In this document: piece after piece, positions 20,929 through 32,990 of the stretch
How positions within the stretch are numbered: the stretch's first letter is position 1
How the letters are laid out: each line of letters starts with the position of its first letter
Source of the DNA: Gavia stellata
Taxonomy: Eukaryota; Chordata; Aves; Gaviiformes; Gaviidae
Length of the DNA: 64,000 nucleotides
Assembly: GCF_030936135.1 (NCBI RefSeq)
Contig: NW_026776913.1
Coordinates: 1,116,001 to 1,180,000 of the forward strand
Direction of reading: 5' to 3'
Made by a program: the position numbers and the translations under genes
Notes under the pieces: generated by a model
The model's database searches: none
Seen by the model: only the letters and a program-made list of their open reading frames with translations
Told to the model about the DNA's origin: nothing

Positions 20929-23702
20929 TTAAGCCATGTTCCGAAGTGCCTCGTCTACATGTTCCCTGAACACCTCCAGGGATGGTGACTCCACCACTTC
21001 CCTGGGCAGTTTATTCCCGTGTCGCACCACTCCCTTAGTAAAGAAATTTTTCCTAATATCCAGCCTGAACCTCCCCTGGCGCAACTTGAGGCCATTTCCT
21101 CTTGTCCTGTCGCTAGTCTCTTGGGAGAAGAGACCAGCACCCACCTCTCTACACCCTCCTTTCAGGTCATTGTAGAGAGCGATAAGGTCTCCCCTCAGCC
21201 TCCTCTTCTCCAGGCTGAACAACCCCAGTTCCCTCAGCCGCTCCTCATCAGACTTGTGTTCCAGACCCCTCACCAGCTTTGTTGCCCTTCTCTGGACACG
21301 CTCCAGCACCTCAGTGTCCTTCTTGTAGTGAGGGGCCCAAAACTGAACACAGGATTCGAGGTGCGGGCTCACCAGAGCCGAGTACAGGGGCACGATCACC
21401 TCCCTGCTCCTGCTGGCCACACCATTTCTGATACAGGCCAGGATGCCGTTGGCCTTCTTGGCCACCTGGGCACACTGCTGGCTCATATTCAGCCGGCTGT
21501 CGATCAACACCCCCAGGTCCTTTTCTGCAGGGCAGATTTCCAGCCACTCATCACCAAGCCTGTAGCGTTGCATGGGGTTGTTGTGACCCAAGTGCAGGAC
21601 CCGGCACTTGGCCTTGTTGAACCTCATACAATTGGCCTCGGCCCATTGATCCAGCCTGTCCAGATCCCTCTGCAGAGCCTTCCTACCCTCCAGCAGATCA
21701 ACACAAGACTGGTCCCAAAACTGAGCCCTGGGGAACACCAGTTGTAACCGTCCGCTAACTGGATTTCGCTCCATTCACCATGACTCTCTGGGCTCGGCCG
21801 TCCAGCCAGTTTTTTACCCAGCGAAGAGTGCACCTGTCTGAGCCACGAGTCGCCAGCTTCTCCAGGAGAATACTGTGGGGAACAGTGTCAAAGGCTTTAC
21901 TAAAGTTCAGGCAGACAACATTGGCAGCCTTTCCCTCGTCCACTAGGCGGGTCACCTGGTCATAGAAGGTGATCAGGTTGGTCAAGCAGGACCTGCCTTT
22001 CATGAACCCGTGCTGGCTGGGCCTGATCCCTTGGTTGTCCTGCACGTGCCCTGTGAGCGCCCTCAGGATGAACCTCTCCATAATCTTCCCCAGCACTGAG
22101 GTCAGGCTGACAGGCCTGTAGTTCCCCAGATCCTCCTTCCGGCCATTCTTGTAGATTGGCGTCACGTTGGCAAGCCTCCAGTCGTCTGGGACCTCCCCCG
22201 TTAACCAGGACTGTTGATAAATGATGGAGAGCAGCTTGGCAAGCTGCTCCGCCAGCTCCCTCAGCACCCTTGGATGGACGCCATCAGGTTCCATAGACTT
22301 GTGAGTGTCCAGGTGGCATAGCAGGTTGTTAACTACTTCCTCCTGGATCATGTGGAGTTTATTTTGCACTCCATCCTTGTCTTCCAGCTCAGGGAGCTGA
22401 ATACCCTGAGGATACTTGGTATGGCTGTTAAAGACTGAGGCAAAGAAGGCATTAAGTACCTCAGCCTTGTCCTCATCCTTCCTGACAATGTTCCCCGCCG
22501 CATCCAGTAAAGGATGGAGATTCTCCTTGGCTCTCTTTTTGTTGTTAATGTATTTATAGAAGCATTTTTTGTTGTCCCTCACGACCGTGGCCAGGTTGAG
22601 CTCTAGCTGGGCTTTCGCCTTCCTAATTCCCTCTCTGCATGACCTAACGAGGTCCTTGTATTCTTCTTCACTTGCCTGCCCCTTCTTCCAGTGGTGATAA
22701 ATTCTCTTTTTTCCCCCGAGTCTCAGCAAAAGCTCCTTGTTCAGCCAGGCCGGTCGCCATTCCCCGCTGGCTCTTCTTATGACACGTGGGGACTGCCTGC
22801 TCCTGCGCCTTCAAGATTCCCTTCCTGAAGAACATCCAGCTTTCCTGGGCCCCTTTGCCCTTCAGGACTGTCTCCCAAGGGACCCTCTGAACCAGTGTCC
22901 TGAGCAGGCCAAAGTCTGCCCTCCGGAAGTCCATGGTAGCAGTTTTGCTGACCCCCCTCCTTACTTGACTAAAAATTGAGAATTGTATCATTTCATGGTT
23001 GCTAAGCCCAAGACGGCCTCCGACCTTCACTTCTCCCACCAGACCCTCTCTGTTCGTAAACAGTAGGTCAAGCAGGACACCTTCCCTGGTAGGCTCCCTT
23101 ACCAGCTGTATCAGGAAGTTATCTTCCACACACTCCAGAAACCTCCAGGACTGTTTCCTCTCTGCTGTGTTGTATTTCCAGCAGACATCTGGTAAGTTGA
23201 AGTCCCCCACAAGAACAAGGGCTTGCGACTGTGAGACTTCTGCCAGTCGCTTGAAGAACGCTTCATCGGCTTCTACACCTTGGTTGGGTGGTCTATAACA
23301 GACCCCCAGCAGGATATCCGCCTTGTTGGCCTTCCCCCTCATCCTTACCCATAAGCATTCAACCCTGTCGTCACAACCATCGAGCTCTATACAATCAAAG
23401 CACTCCTTGATGTACAGAGCCACCCCACCGCCTCTCCTTCCTTGCCTGTCCCTCCTGAAGAGTTTATAGCCCTCCATCGCAGCACTCCAGTCATGCGAGT
23501 CATCCCACCATGTTTCTGTGATGGCGACTACGTCATAGCTGTCCCGCTGCACAATGGCTTCCAGCTCCTCCTGTTTGCTGCCCTTGCTGCGTGCATTGGA
23601 ATAGACGCACTTGAGCTGGGCTATCAATCTTGCCCCCGACATTGGCACGCCACCACTAGGCTCATCTCTAGGTAGCCTGGCTTCATCCCCTTCCCCCTTC
23701 AA
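20929..23702 (-). pseudogene. CR1 ORF2 (endonuclease and reverse transcriptase), broken
   Basis: Starts at MKGEGDEARLPRDEPSGG (23702). Endonuclease landmarks are CVYSNARS, AITETWWDDSHDWS, RRGGGVALYI, GVCYRPPNQGVEADEAF, LVGDFNLPDVCW and LDLLFTNREGLVG. The frame shifts near 22700. The reverse transcriptase follows: GYRPVSLTSVLGK-type words (NYRPVSLTSV), SQHGFMKGRSCLTNL, FSKAFDTVPHSILLEKL and [14 protein letters not shown]. Then about 85 bases are missing near 21720 compared with the copy at 15.5 kb, taking out the FADD box. The C-terminal part ([20 protein letters not shown] to [13 protein letters not shown]) is intact. Confidence 0.9.
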
Positions 23703-23704
23703 AT

Positions 23705-24778
23705 CTAGTGTAAAGCCCTCTTGATGAGGCTTGCCAACTTACGAGCAAGGATCATTTTCCCCCTTTGAGGATAGTTGAACACCGTCTGCACCCAGCAGAC
23801 CCGGTGCCGTGTAGACCACCCCATGGTCAAAAAAACCAAAATTCCTCCAATGGCACCAGTCTCTGAGCCACACGTTGACCAGGTTTCCTTTCCTGTTCCT
23901 ATCAGCATTCCTCCCTGCCACTGAAGGGATTGAGGAAAATACCACCTGTGCTCCCGATCCCTCAACCAGTCTCCCCAGTGCTTTAAAGTCCTTCTTGATC
24001 CCTTTCAGGCTTCTTCGCTCAATCTCATCACTGCCAACCTGCAAAACCAACAGCGGGTAGTAATCGGTGGGCTGTACCAGACCAGGGAGTTTCCTCGTGA
24101 CTTCTCTCACCCGGGCCCCAGGGAGGCAGCAGACTTCCCTGTGGGTTGGGTCAGGCCCTCTGTTCCCCTCAGGAGGGAATCGCCTACAACAATTACCCTC
24201 CTTTTTGTCTTAGTAGAGGTGGTTCTGATGTGTGGGGCAGACTGTCTCGCCCTAGGTAGCCCCCTGGAAGGACTTTCATCCATATCCTCGTTATCCTGGC
24301 CGTCAAGTTCCAGAGCCCCATATCTGTTGTGTAGGGGCAGCCGGGAAGGTGAGGGAGGCCGGGAGGGGATTCGCCTGCTGCCCCAAGCAGGGTCCTTTTC
24401 CCATTCCCCTTCGCCTCTTAGGTCCCCTCCTTCTGCCCGGCGGCAAGAGGGTAAGGGGTCCTCTGCTTCTCCTGGAGCCTCCGTCCTCTGCCTTTGCCTC
24501 AGGGACGGTAGGGCATGGCTCCACCAGTCTATCTCCCTCTCGCACTCCCTGATACTCCTCAGCCTCTCCACCTCCTCCTTCAGCTCTGCCACCAGGCTGA
24601 GCAGATTGTTCACCTGGTCGCACCACACGCAGGCATTGTCTCTCCCGTCCTCCGGCACCGGCATCAGGCTCAGGCACTCCTGGCAACCAGAGACCTGGAC
24701 AGCCGCGTGCCTGGGCGGGAGCTCCGTCTGGGTCGCCACATTCCTTCTGGCGATGGCTTTCGGCCGAGTGGAGACCAT
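23705..24778 (-). pseudogene. CR1 ORF1 (zinc-finger-like, coiled coil, GDSL esterase), broken
   Basis: Starts at MVSTRPKAIARRNVATQTEL (24778). A CxxC...CxxC pair (CQECLSLM, CVWC) precedes a coiled coil (LLSLVAELKEEVERL). A charged linker leads to VVGDSLLRGTEG, the GDSL-type esterase nucleophile motif. A short deletion relative to the 1.6-kb copy shifts the frame near 24150. The esterase continues with YYPLLVLQVGSDE, GSGAQVVFSSI and LLGADGVQLS, and a second shift lies near 23765 before ILARKLASLIKRALH. It ends beside the ORF2 start. In the CR1 family ORF1 binds RNA or membranes and helps retrotransposition. Confidence 0.88.
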
Positions 24779-25248
24779 GGCTGGGCCTCCTCTGGGAGGC
24801 CGATGGCCGCTCGTCCGCAGAGCCTTCAGAGCCAGGAGGGCAGGACTGCGCCCTGCCCGCACGCCTTCCCTGCACGCCCTGCCTGCGCGAACTGACGCCC
24901 CACACCCTTCTGAGGCGCCACGTCCTGTTTGCCTGCCCTGTTCGCTGCGCTCCGGGTCACTCGCGCTCCCTGGGGGCTGCTCTTGTACGCGAGGGCGTTG
25001 GAACTCCACCGCTCTAGTCCCTGCCCACACTGAGTCAGAGCTGCCGCTCCTCAGGAGCTCGCGCTGCCGGCTCGGGGAGGGGGGTGTGGGGAGCGGGCTG
25101 GGGCACCCTCTCTCTCCCTGTGCTTTCGCCTTCGCGGTTTGCCACCCTAGGAAGGGTCCCCCGTCGCGATCCTCCGCTCCGGAGCCCTTCGCCTCGGTGA
25201 CTTCACCGAAATGGCGGGCACTCTGGGTTTTAAACTGCCGCTACCTCT

Positions 25249-25700
25249 ATTGTAATTGGTGTAAAAGTTTCTCGTTTACTTTTAAAGGTATAGGCTAAGA
25301 AAAATTCGGAGCGCAAGCTCGGTGAGGGGTGGTCACACCTTGGAGGTGGGTAGCTTTGGGATGGAGGTGTGTTTTCTGGTATTATAATGAGATTATAATG
25401 AGCAAAGTTCACCCAAAGGATAGTATTTTGTCAAAAAATGACAGACAGTTGGCTCAGGGTGGTAAATATGCTGCTCAGGGTAGTAAATATGCAGCTTGTC
25501 AGTTCCATAGTAACTTCCAGTTCCCGTCTTATCACAGAGCCTGGCCGCGGTGTTGCCAACATCTAAAGTTGCCTAGGGAACCTCTGTGGGATGGATTCCT
25601 TGCGTATTCGCCACACTCCACCCTGAAGATTTCTTCAATACTGTAGCTTTAATATAAATTTAATTCCTAAATTACCTCCAGCAATTATTCCACACACAGG
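25249..25700 (+). mobile_element. Candidate solo LTR fragment
   Basis: Begins with TGTAATTGG directly at the 5' edge of the CR1 and ends near ttattccacaca. The downstream part has an AT-rich segment (aatataaatttaattcct) of the kind found near LTR 3' ends. Family not identified and no internal region seen. It may instead be unique DNA. Confidence 0.35.
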
Positions 25701-25920
25701 AGGTTGAACCAGGGGTAGTTGCAAAGGAGGAATTTAGAAACCTTGCCAAGGACATAGGGACAATGCCAAAGCCAAAGCTCCAGTAGCCTTTAGAGCTGCA
25801 GGAAAGGGTAGAGGAAGCAAAATGAGCTGATCCAGGCTTAGAGGGTCATATGGAATGAGACACACTCTGCCTGGAAGCCTGTAACAAGTGGGCGCTGCAG
25901 AGGTTTGCATCTCGAACTGC
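25701..25920 (+). mobile_element. Small degraded CR1 fragment (tentative)
   Basis: Plus-strand words KEEFRNLAKDIG and, in another frame, WKPVTSG resemble CR1 reverse-transcriptase words ([20 protein letters not shown]). They are too close together for an intact element, implying an internal deletion. Confidence 0.35.
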
Positions 25921-26159
25921 ATACCTCAGCCTAGGAGATGGGGAATGTTCCTTGCTGGGGTGGCTGTGCCAGCCCATCCACATGGGTCTAGATGGTGCAG
26001 TCTACTTGAAGACATTCCTGTAACCCAAACACATTGGGATGAATGCCAGATTGGCTATTCGACATCAAGCATTTCACCCAGTCGGTCTCTTGGCTTTGAT
26101 ATCTTTTCCCTTTGACTATACTCCTGAAATCTCTCAATGTAACCACATAAGAATTGAAG
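25921..26159. other. No gene recognised
   Basis: Nothing supported in this stretch. Confidence 0.4.
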
Positions 26160-26830
26160 ACTAAAGGGAGATTATGCCCAGACCTGGCTCCGTAGTGTGT
26201 TTTTGCATGTTAAAGAGCCCTCTGGTGCCGAGTCCCTGAACTGCAGGTCCTTAAAGTCTGAACAAGCCTCTACAGAAGTGAAAATCAGAAGCAAACCTCC
26301 AGGGTTCTGAGGGTGTAAGCAAGCCCCACTTAGGGCCATGTCTGGAAAGACCATGGAGAAAACAACCGGACAAGCTGACCATTCCAGAGGGCTGGTGAAG
26401 CAGGAAATCAGAGGCACTTGGTGCAGGAGGAAATTTAACTCTGGAGGTCACTGTGAAAGCTCTTGATGTGTTTCACCAAGCAGGATCCCCTACAGAGGGG
26501 GACCCTTTCCCTCATGGGATGCTCAGGGCTCTTTCTAGGGGCAGTGTGCTGTGGGAGTGGGCCATGCCAAGTGCAGGTCAGCCATAGAACGCCTCCCAGG
26601 CTCTAGGGAGGGTGGGTGAGGAGGCAACGAAGCGCTGGAGCTGTAAGGACCTGGCGTCCTCTTGTGGGTTTCACTGGAAGAGACAGAATCTCAGTCCTGT
26701 TGTGGAGGTTCCAGCCCCAACAAGGCCTTTGGCCAGCGTAACCACAGGCTGTACTAAAATGTCTTATATCTGTGCATGCTTCCGTGCTGACTTCAAATAC
26801 CCCACCTCACGGTGACCCCGTGATGTCCCA
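26160..26830 (+). repeat. Repeat S, copy 6 (partial)
   Basis: The segment around gaccctttccctcatgggat, ggctctttctaggggcagtg and ggaggcaacgaagcgctgga corresponds to the middle of copy 1 (7320-7470) and to the inverted copy at 61930-62620. No coding potential seen. Confidence 0.5.
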
Positions 26831-27120
26831 AGCTTTACTGATGTCCCTCTGTCCTCACTAGCTCTTGCTTCCAAGAAACATCTGTGGTTTTTTTGAAGGT
26901 TTACCAATTCCTGTGAGTTCCCCACACCCCGTTTGTTTTCTTCCGAAGCCTTGTTAATGCTCCTTTATCACCCAAGATATCCCAGCCCCTGACATGCTAG
27001 AATCATCGCTTTAGCTCCACATCCCAGCACTGAAATGCACATCCTCTTCCTTCTTCTGCTGCCTCAGAATAAAAATTCTACCTATGTCATTTCAGCATGA
27101 CCCCCCCTGCTATTTCAGGG
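26831..27120. other. No gene recognised
   Basis: Unremarkable A/T-richer sequence. Confidence 0.4.
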
Positions 27121-27124
27121 GTTT

Positions 27125-29460
27125 CTCCTGCCTTTAACACGGTCACTGCTATGCACATGCTGCTCTCCCCCTGCGCTCCCATGTCTCTTACAAACCCTTG
27201 CTCTTCCCCTGCAGGGATGAGACTTCAAGAGGTTTGTGCATCGTCCAGGCTCACTGATGTTTCCTGAGGTCTGTCCAAGTGTGGGGAGTGAAGGAGGGGA
27301 GGAGAGCGAGGTCAGCTCATGGGGCAGGACTGAGCACAGCCACCTCCAGCAGCGGCCGTTCCCCATCCCCAGGCTGAGGCATGGACACAAGATGGAAACG
27401 TCTGTGTCACCCCTGATTTGCACAGGAGGGGCCTTCCTTCCTGTCATATTTCTAGGATAAATCATCATCATCATCATCTTTAGCACACAGACACCGACTG
27501 CTTTCCATTTCTGGGCTCTGACATGGTTGTAAGGATTTGCGAAAGCCATCTGCAATCCCCCTGTTTTGCACTGACATCCCCTGACCCTCTCTCCAAGAGC
27601 CACACATGCCCAATCGCTGCTGCTCAGGGCAATTAACTCCTCAGAAGAGGCCTCGAGCTTCCTGGATCTTCCTGGTGCTTTTTGCAATCTTCCTCACTGC
27701 CTCCAGAGCTCATGGTGAGACCTCTTGGCTGTAACAGGGTCTTTATGACCATCTCTTATGAAGCGGTTGTCTTTTTATGATCATCGGTGTAGAAAGAGTG
27801 GTCACAGAAAAGCACCACATATCTCACAACGGATGCTGAGTGAAGTGCCAGGAAGAACCAGGGGAGCTCCCCCCATGCCTGTGGCTTCCTGGCAAGGAGT
27901 CTGTCCTGAGAAGGGCATCCAGCCTCTACCCCTCTCTGGAGGGGGAAATCAGCAGCGTCCACACCACGTAGGGGCACAAAGGGCCACTTTTTCAAGAGCA
28001 CCCTTCATCTGAACTTCTGTAGGTTTGTCCTTGATGATGGGGTGTCAACACCTTGTATTGCAAATGCTGATTCAATATTGGTACTGGTATTGCCCAAAGA
28101 GGCTCCACAGATGCAGACTGCTACACTGCAGCTATTTGTATCTTGGGAGATTAATGCTTTTTTGTAGCTACTGGTAATCTTAGGGAAACCAAACACCTGA
28201 AGTATGATTTAAGGATTCTCAACTAAAGCCCCACCAAGTTTGCATCTCAAGCAGTGGGATGCCAGAGGGTAAGAGAAGGATGATTTGGGCACGTTCCCGG
28301 CATCCGGGAAACTGAAGCGTGCTCTCCTCTCCCTGACACCCTGCCCTCCACAATGAGCTGTGTGAGAAACTCTGCCAACCAGGGCTGAACTCACAGTCGT
28401 GTCAGGTAACCTGTGTCTAACTGCAGCCAACGTTGTCCTGCCAGCTCAGGCTTTGAGCTTCCACTTGAGCCCAAAAGATTTCCATTCACACTACCGCCAT
28501 CTTCCCCCTGACAATGGCTGTTATGTGACAAGACTGTCCTGGATCTCCATGCAGGATGGGCAAAAGAGTTTAATTACAGGACTGGAACCTTTTCCCTTGC
28601 TGGAAATGTGAACCTGGCTCCCAACATTGATGTATTGAATCTCCTTTGCCACTTTGAAACTGGCTCGCTGAAAAACTAGCCCAGCATGTTTGTTAGTTTG
28701 GTTGGTTTGGTTTGTTTTAACCCAAATGAACATGCAGCACTGAAGCGGGTTTCCATATTATCTGCACAATGTCTGCTCCAAGAAGGGAAATTTCTCAGCC
28801 TGCAATGGCAAATGGGTGAAGCTGTGGGGAATAAAGGTGTTGCTTCAGACAGTATTTGGTATGCCTACAGGACAAAAGGTTAGTGAAGGTGAATAAGCAT
28901 GAAAGAAGCAGGAAACCTTCCCGACAGTCATTCTTACTTGTCAAAGTAGGTAGAATTTTTCAGTGGTTAGCCTCTGGCATGAAGTTCCTAGAACAGTGTT
29001 TGTTCTCTCCCTGCTCTCTCTTTGTTATCACTTGAAGATTAGACTTCTTAGACAGAATTGCCCTTAAAACATGCCTGCTCCATATATTTTCTCCCTGGTT
29101 TAGGTAAGAGGTGGAGGGGTGGAATAAGGTAGTTGTTTCTTTTTCAGCCAAAGGAGGCCAAGGTACAGCTCACAGCTTTCTGAAAAGGCACAAAGGAAGG
29201 CAAAGGTTTCATGTGGCGGTGTGACTGGCACCCCCTGCTCCTGACCCCTGGAGTACACTGACACAACACTGTTACCTGCATTTTTGGTCCCCAAAGCCCT
29301 AAGCGTGCCGCAGAGAGCCTGGAAGCTCTGAGCTGCCTTTGTCTGCCCTGCATTGCAGCAGGTAAAATGAAACTAACCGAGTCAGAAAGTTGGTTTTGAT
29401 TCTCTTCACAGCCTAAAGCACCACGTGCCTAAGGAGGCCACCCAGGAAATACAAAGAAGA
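27125..29460 (+). repeat. Duplication D, copy 1
   Basis: About 2.3 kb that recurs in the same orientation at 43140-45540, roughly 16 kb away. Shared landmarks are actgagcacag at 27330, ctggcaaggagtctgtcctg at 27889, a segment near 28205-28600 (ctgaactcacagtcgtgtca, ctggatctccatgcaggatg) and tcttcacagcctaaagcac near 29401. The copies differ by many substitutions and indels, so the duplication is not recent. No conserved frame. A short (ATC)n tract lies at 27462-27479. Confidence 0.65.
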
Positions 29461-29869
29461 CTCAAAGGTAGGACTAGGTACTTCCTGAGCGCAGGACAAT
29501 GCCACCCTCACTTGTAGCTGCATCTCTTCTCCTGGGGCACACTGCAAGGCACAGGCTCAGGGAAGGGCTTTTGGGAAAGGGATTGATGGGGGAGTTTCTG
29601 GTCCAGCCTCCCACCAAAGGGTAGGCTACCACCAACCCCAGGGTCAGGCTGGGTGACATTTTGGGGAATTGAAAACCTCACAGAGAGTCTCTGGGTGTCC
29701 TGCTGCAGGGCAGCACCCGCCTAGTCCCTTTTTCCCAGTGCTCAGGGTGAAGCTCCTTGGAGGATGCTTGTGGCTGTTGCCTCTGCTGTACCATCTGCCA
29801 CTGCAGAAGAGTTTGCCTCCACCATCATCTCTCCAGGTAGGTGTTGCCTGCTTTTAGACGTCCCTGTGC
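29461..29869. other. No gene recognised
   Basis: Nothing supported. Confidence 0.4.
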
Positions 29870-30240
29870 CTCCCCTTCAGCAGACTAAAGAGGCCCATTT
29901 GCCTCAGCCTCTTTACACATCTCACGTGCTTTAGACCCCTAAGCCCATCATGACAGACTTCCTCTGGAACTTTTCCAGTTTCTCCATCCTCCTTTCACGA
30001 TGGGAAAAGCACAGGCTCACATGACATCCATCATAACTCCCATGCCCTTCTCCTGTGGACTCCTCAGCCGGTCACATCACTGCCTGTCCTGATGCACCGG
30101 GTTTATTCTGTCCCCAGGGCAGACCTTGCCCCCTTTGCCTTGTAAAACTTCAGGAGGTTTTGGTTGGCCAAACTGACAAGTGTGTCAAGGTCCCTCTGGA
30201 CTGAAACTCCAACACGTCAGCATTTAAGGTTTGTGGGCTA
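29870..30240 (-). mobile_element. Old CR1 3' fragment
   Basis: Minus-strand CR1 C-terminal and 3' words are recognisable on the plus strand as aacttttccagtttctccatcctcc, gtgtcaaggtccctctgga and related phrases. It is strongly degraded. The same arrangement occurs near 58690-59160 and 63400-63450. Confidence 0.5.
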
Positions 30241-30600
30241 CTGCCTCAAACAAGAACATGGAGAATTGCAGGACACTACAGGCAATGAAAGAAAATCATC
30301 TGCTTAAGAGAGTTGCTACCCAAGATGGAAAATAACACAGCAACCAGCTCAGCAATACCAAAAGAGGGTATAAAACAAGAAATGCATGGCCAATGGGAAA
30401 GGATTAACAGGGTAGGCCGTTCTTTTTGAGGCTCTTAGGATAGTAAAAGAGAAGAACTTGGGCAGGGGGAACCAAAATGGGAGCAATGCATGTATGTGGT
30501 CAGGGCTGTGTAGGGGCACCAGTAAATTCCTTCTGCGGTCAAGGAGAACCTGAATGCTTTCCCTAATGTAAAAACATGAAGGGGTGGAAAGGACAGCATC
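30180..30600 (+). repeat. Repeat R, copy 1
   Basis: Starts at gtgtcaaggtccctctgga and runs through cactacaggcaatgaaagaaa to ggaaaggattaacagggtag. Related copies are at 59090-59580 and 63400-63870. Non-coding. Confidence 0.5.
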
Positions 30601-30796
30601 ATTCAGCCTGGAAGGAGCCTCCAGACGTGTAACAATCAACCTCCTGCTCATTGCAGGTTCAAAACAGATAACTCAGGGCTTCATCCAAACATGTCCTGAT
30701 CAGTTTCTTGGACAGAGCCAGCACACACTCCCTGGGAAACTTTTACTTTCTTCATGCTGTAAAGCTTTCTCCCTATACCGAGCCTTATCGTCCCTT

Positions 30797-31640
30797 AGAA
30801 TCATAGAATCACAGAATATCTCAAGTTGGAAGGGACCCATAAGGGTCATTGAGTCCAACTCCCTGCTCCTCACAGGACTACCTAAAAATAAAACACATGA
30901 CTAAGAGTGTTGTCTAGGCGCCCCTTGAACTGTGACAGGCTTGATGCCGTCACCACTTCCATGGGGGACCTGTTCCCATGACTAACAACACTCTCAGTGA
31001 AGAACTTTTTCCTCATGTCCAATCTGAACGTCCCCTGACGCAGCTCCATTCCATTTCCTCGGGTCCTATCGCTGGTCACCAGAGAGAGGAGATCAGCACC
31101 TCCCCCTCCGCTGCCCCCTTGAGGAGGTTGTAGACTGCGATGAGGTCACCATTCAGCCTTCTCTTCTCCAACCTGAACAAACCAAGTGACCTCAGCTGTT
31201 CCTCGTAAATCTTGCCCTCAAGATCTTTCACCATATTGGTGGCCCTCCCCCGGACACACTCTAATACCTTCATGTCCTTCTTCTGTTGAGGCACCCAAAA
31301 CTGCACACAGCTATGCTGTGCTTGTTGCACCCCAGGACACGGGTGGCCCTTTGGGCTGCCAGGGAACACTGTTGGCTCCTATTCAACTTGCCATGAACCC
31401 AAACCCCCAGATCTCTCTCTGCAGGGCTGCTCTTCAGCCTCTCCTCCCCCAATTTGTACGTATAACCCGGACTACCGCATCCAATTGGAGAATCCGGCAC
31501 TTGCTCTTGTTAAATTCCATACGTTTGGTGAAAACCCAGCTCTCTAGTCTATCCAGCTCTCTCTGTAAGGTTTCCACTCTCCCTAGTCTGACCTCCTGCT
31601 CATGGCAGAAGCAGCTATGGAGTCAGACCATGTTGCTTAA
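30797..31640 (-). mobile_element. CR1 LINE, 5'-truncated
   Basis: 3' tail at 30797-30815 (agaatcatagaatcacagaa) followed by gttggaagggacccataagg. Minus-strand C-terminal ORF2 words are [39 protein letters not shown] and [20 protein letters not shown]. Same subfamily as the copy at 61009-61915. Frames are broken. It lies directly against an older CR1 of the same strand. Confidence 0.85.
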
Positions 31641-31644
31641 GGCT

Positions 31645-32990
31645 TTATCCAGTGGAGGCTGAAAGCATCCAAGGACAGTGATGGCACAATGTCTCTGGGA
31701 AACCCACTCTGATGCTTGGATGCCCTCATGGAGAACAAGATTTTCCTTATCTCCAGCCTTAATAGTCCTTATTTCAACATTTGACTATTGACCATTATCC
31801 TCCTGCCAAAGATCACGGTGACGAGAGTGGATCCATCTTCCTGAAAAAATTCCCGCAGTGACTGGCAGGCTGCTCTGAGATTCCCAAGGCCTTCCCTTCT
31901 CCAGGATGAACAAGAACTTTCCCCTCAGTTCCTCTTCCAAGGAACATTCTCCAGCCCCTGAGCATCTTGGTGGCCCTCCTCTGAACTTGCTCCCAGCTAT
32001 CAACATGTTCCTTGCTGTGGTGGGTTTTCTCTGGCCAATAGCCCAGCAGCCACACAGCCGCTCACTCCCTCCTCCCCTGCCCCACATGAGGCCCAAAAAT
32101 TTACATGGTAGTGTACAGATGTTCTAATTAGAGATTAGCAGGGGGAGACAATCACTTCCCTCACTCTTTTGCTGAGGCTCCACTTTATACACACCGGGGC
32201 ACTGCTGGCTGCCTTTGCTACCACACACACGTGGTGGGATCATGTTTTGGTTTCTGCCCCCCAGCACCACCAGGGCCTTTTACGCAGAGCTGATCCCCAG
32301 CCAGGCTGTCCTCAGCCCCTACCACTGCACATGTTAGTCTGTCCCAGGCGCAGGACCTGCCATTTGGCCACCTTCTGTCCCATGAAGGTTCTGACAGGAC
32401 GGTCCTCCCACCTCTCCAGTTTCCCCTCTATGGCATCCCTAGGGCACAGCAATGGTCCTCCCAATTTAGGATCATCAACAAACAAGGTGAGAGTTGCCTC
32501 CTCCAAGTCATAGCTACACGTATTAAACTGCCCAGGTCTCAGCAGAGTCCCCTGTGCTGCCCCACAATGCCCCAGTATGTCCCAGTGGCCTCCAGGTAGG
32601 GTATGACCCCGTCACCACTGCTCTCTCAGCCTGATCATCCAACTGGTGCTTCACCCTCCTGTTTGTCGACCCATCCAGACTGTAAGAACCTAACTTGGGT
32701 AGAGGAATATTGAGGGAGACCATGCCACAAGTCTTGCTTAAGCTGAGGTAAACAACATCCACTGTCTCCCCTCATGCACAAATGCAGCTACTTCATCATG
32801 AAGGTAATCAAGTTGGGGAGGCACGATTCACCCTTGGTAAGTCCATGCTGACTGCTTTTGGACAAATTCTTCTCTTTCAAGGTCCCAGAAATGTCACCCA
32901 AGAGGCCTCTAACTGATGACACACTCCCCACCAAAGTGAGCTTGTACAGCCTGGGGTTCCCTGGGCTGCACTTTTGGCCTCCTTCCAAGA
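31645..32990 (-). mobile_element. Older CR1 fragment
   Basis: Minus-strand remnants in ORF2 order: SSQHGLTKGESCLPNLITF (near 32800), MDVVYLSLSKTCGMVSLNI and GSTNRRVKHQLDDQAERAVV (near 32640-32760), TLFVDDPKLGGPLL (32470), then RRATKMLRGW (31960). The catalytic box reads FVDD here. Many breaks and an LTR-like patch within; older than its neighbour. Confidence 0.7.
32012..32150 (+). mobile_element. Possible short LTR fragment inside the older CR1
   Basis: The phrase gtggttttctctggccaata-like text with cagccgctcactccctcctc resembles the start of a bird ERV LTR from memory. It is short and degraded; family not assigned. Confidence 0.3.

Larger units (their letters stand above)
20838..25248 (-). 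mobile_element. Nearly full-length CR1 LINE (about 4.4 kb)
   Basis: The 3' octamer tail is at about 20838-20868 and the 5' UTR is the GC-rich stretch from 24779 to about 25248. In order on the minus strand it carries 5' UTR, ORF1 (zinc-finger-like and coiled coil, then GDSL esterase), ORF2 (endonuclease, reverse transcriptase) and 3' UTR. It inserted into the OR2 upstream block. ORF1 has about two frame breaks, ORF2 about one frameshift and one deletion that removes the catalytic aspartates, so it cannot move. A 5' UTR is rarely kept in CR1 copies because most are 5'-truncated. Confidence 0.9.

Noticed and set aside
24141-25298. 385-codon plus-strand frame
   Set aside because: It is the antisense of CR1 ORF1 and its GC-rich 5' UTR.
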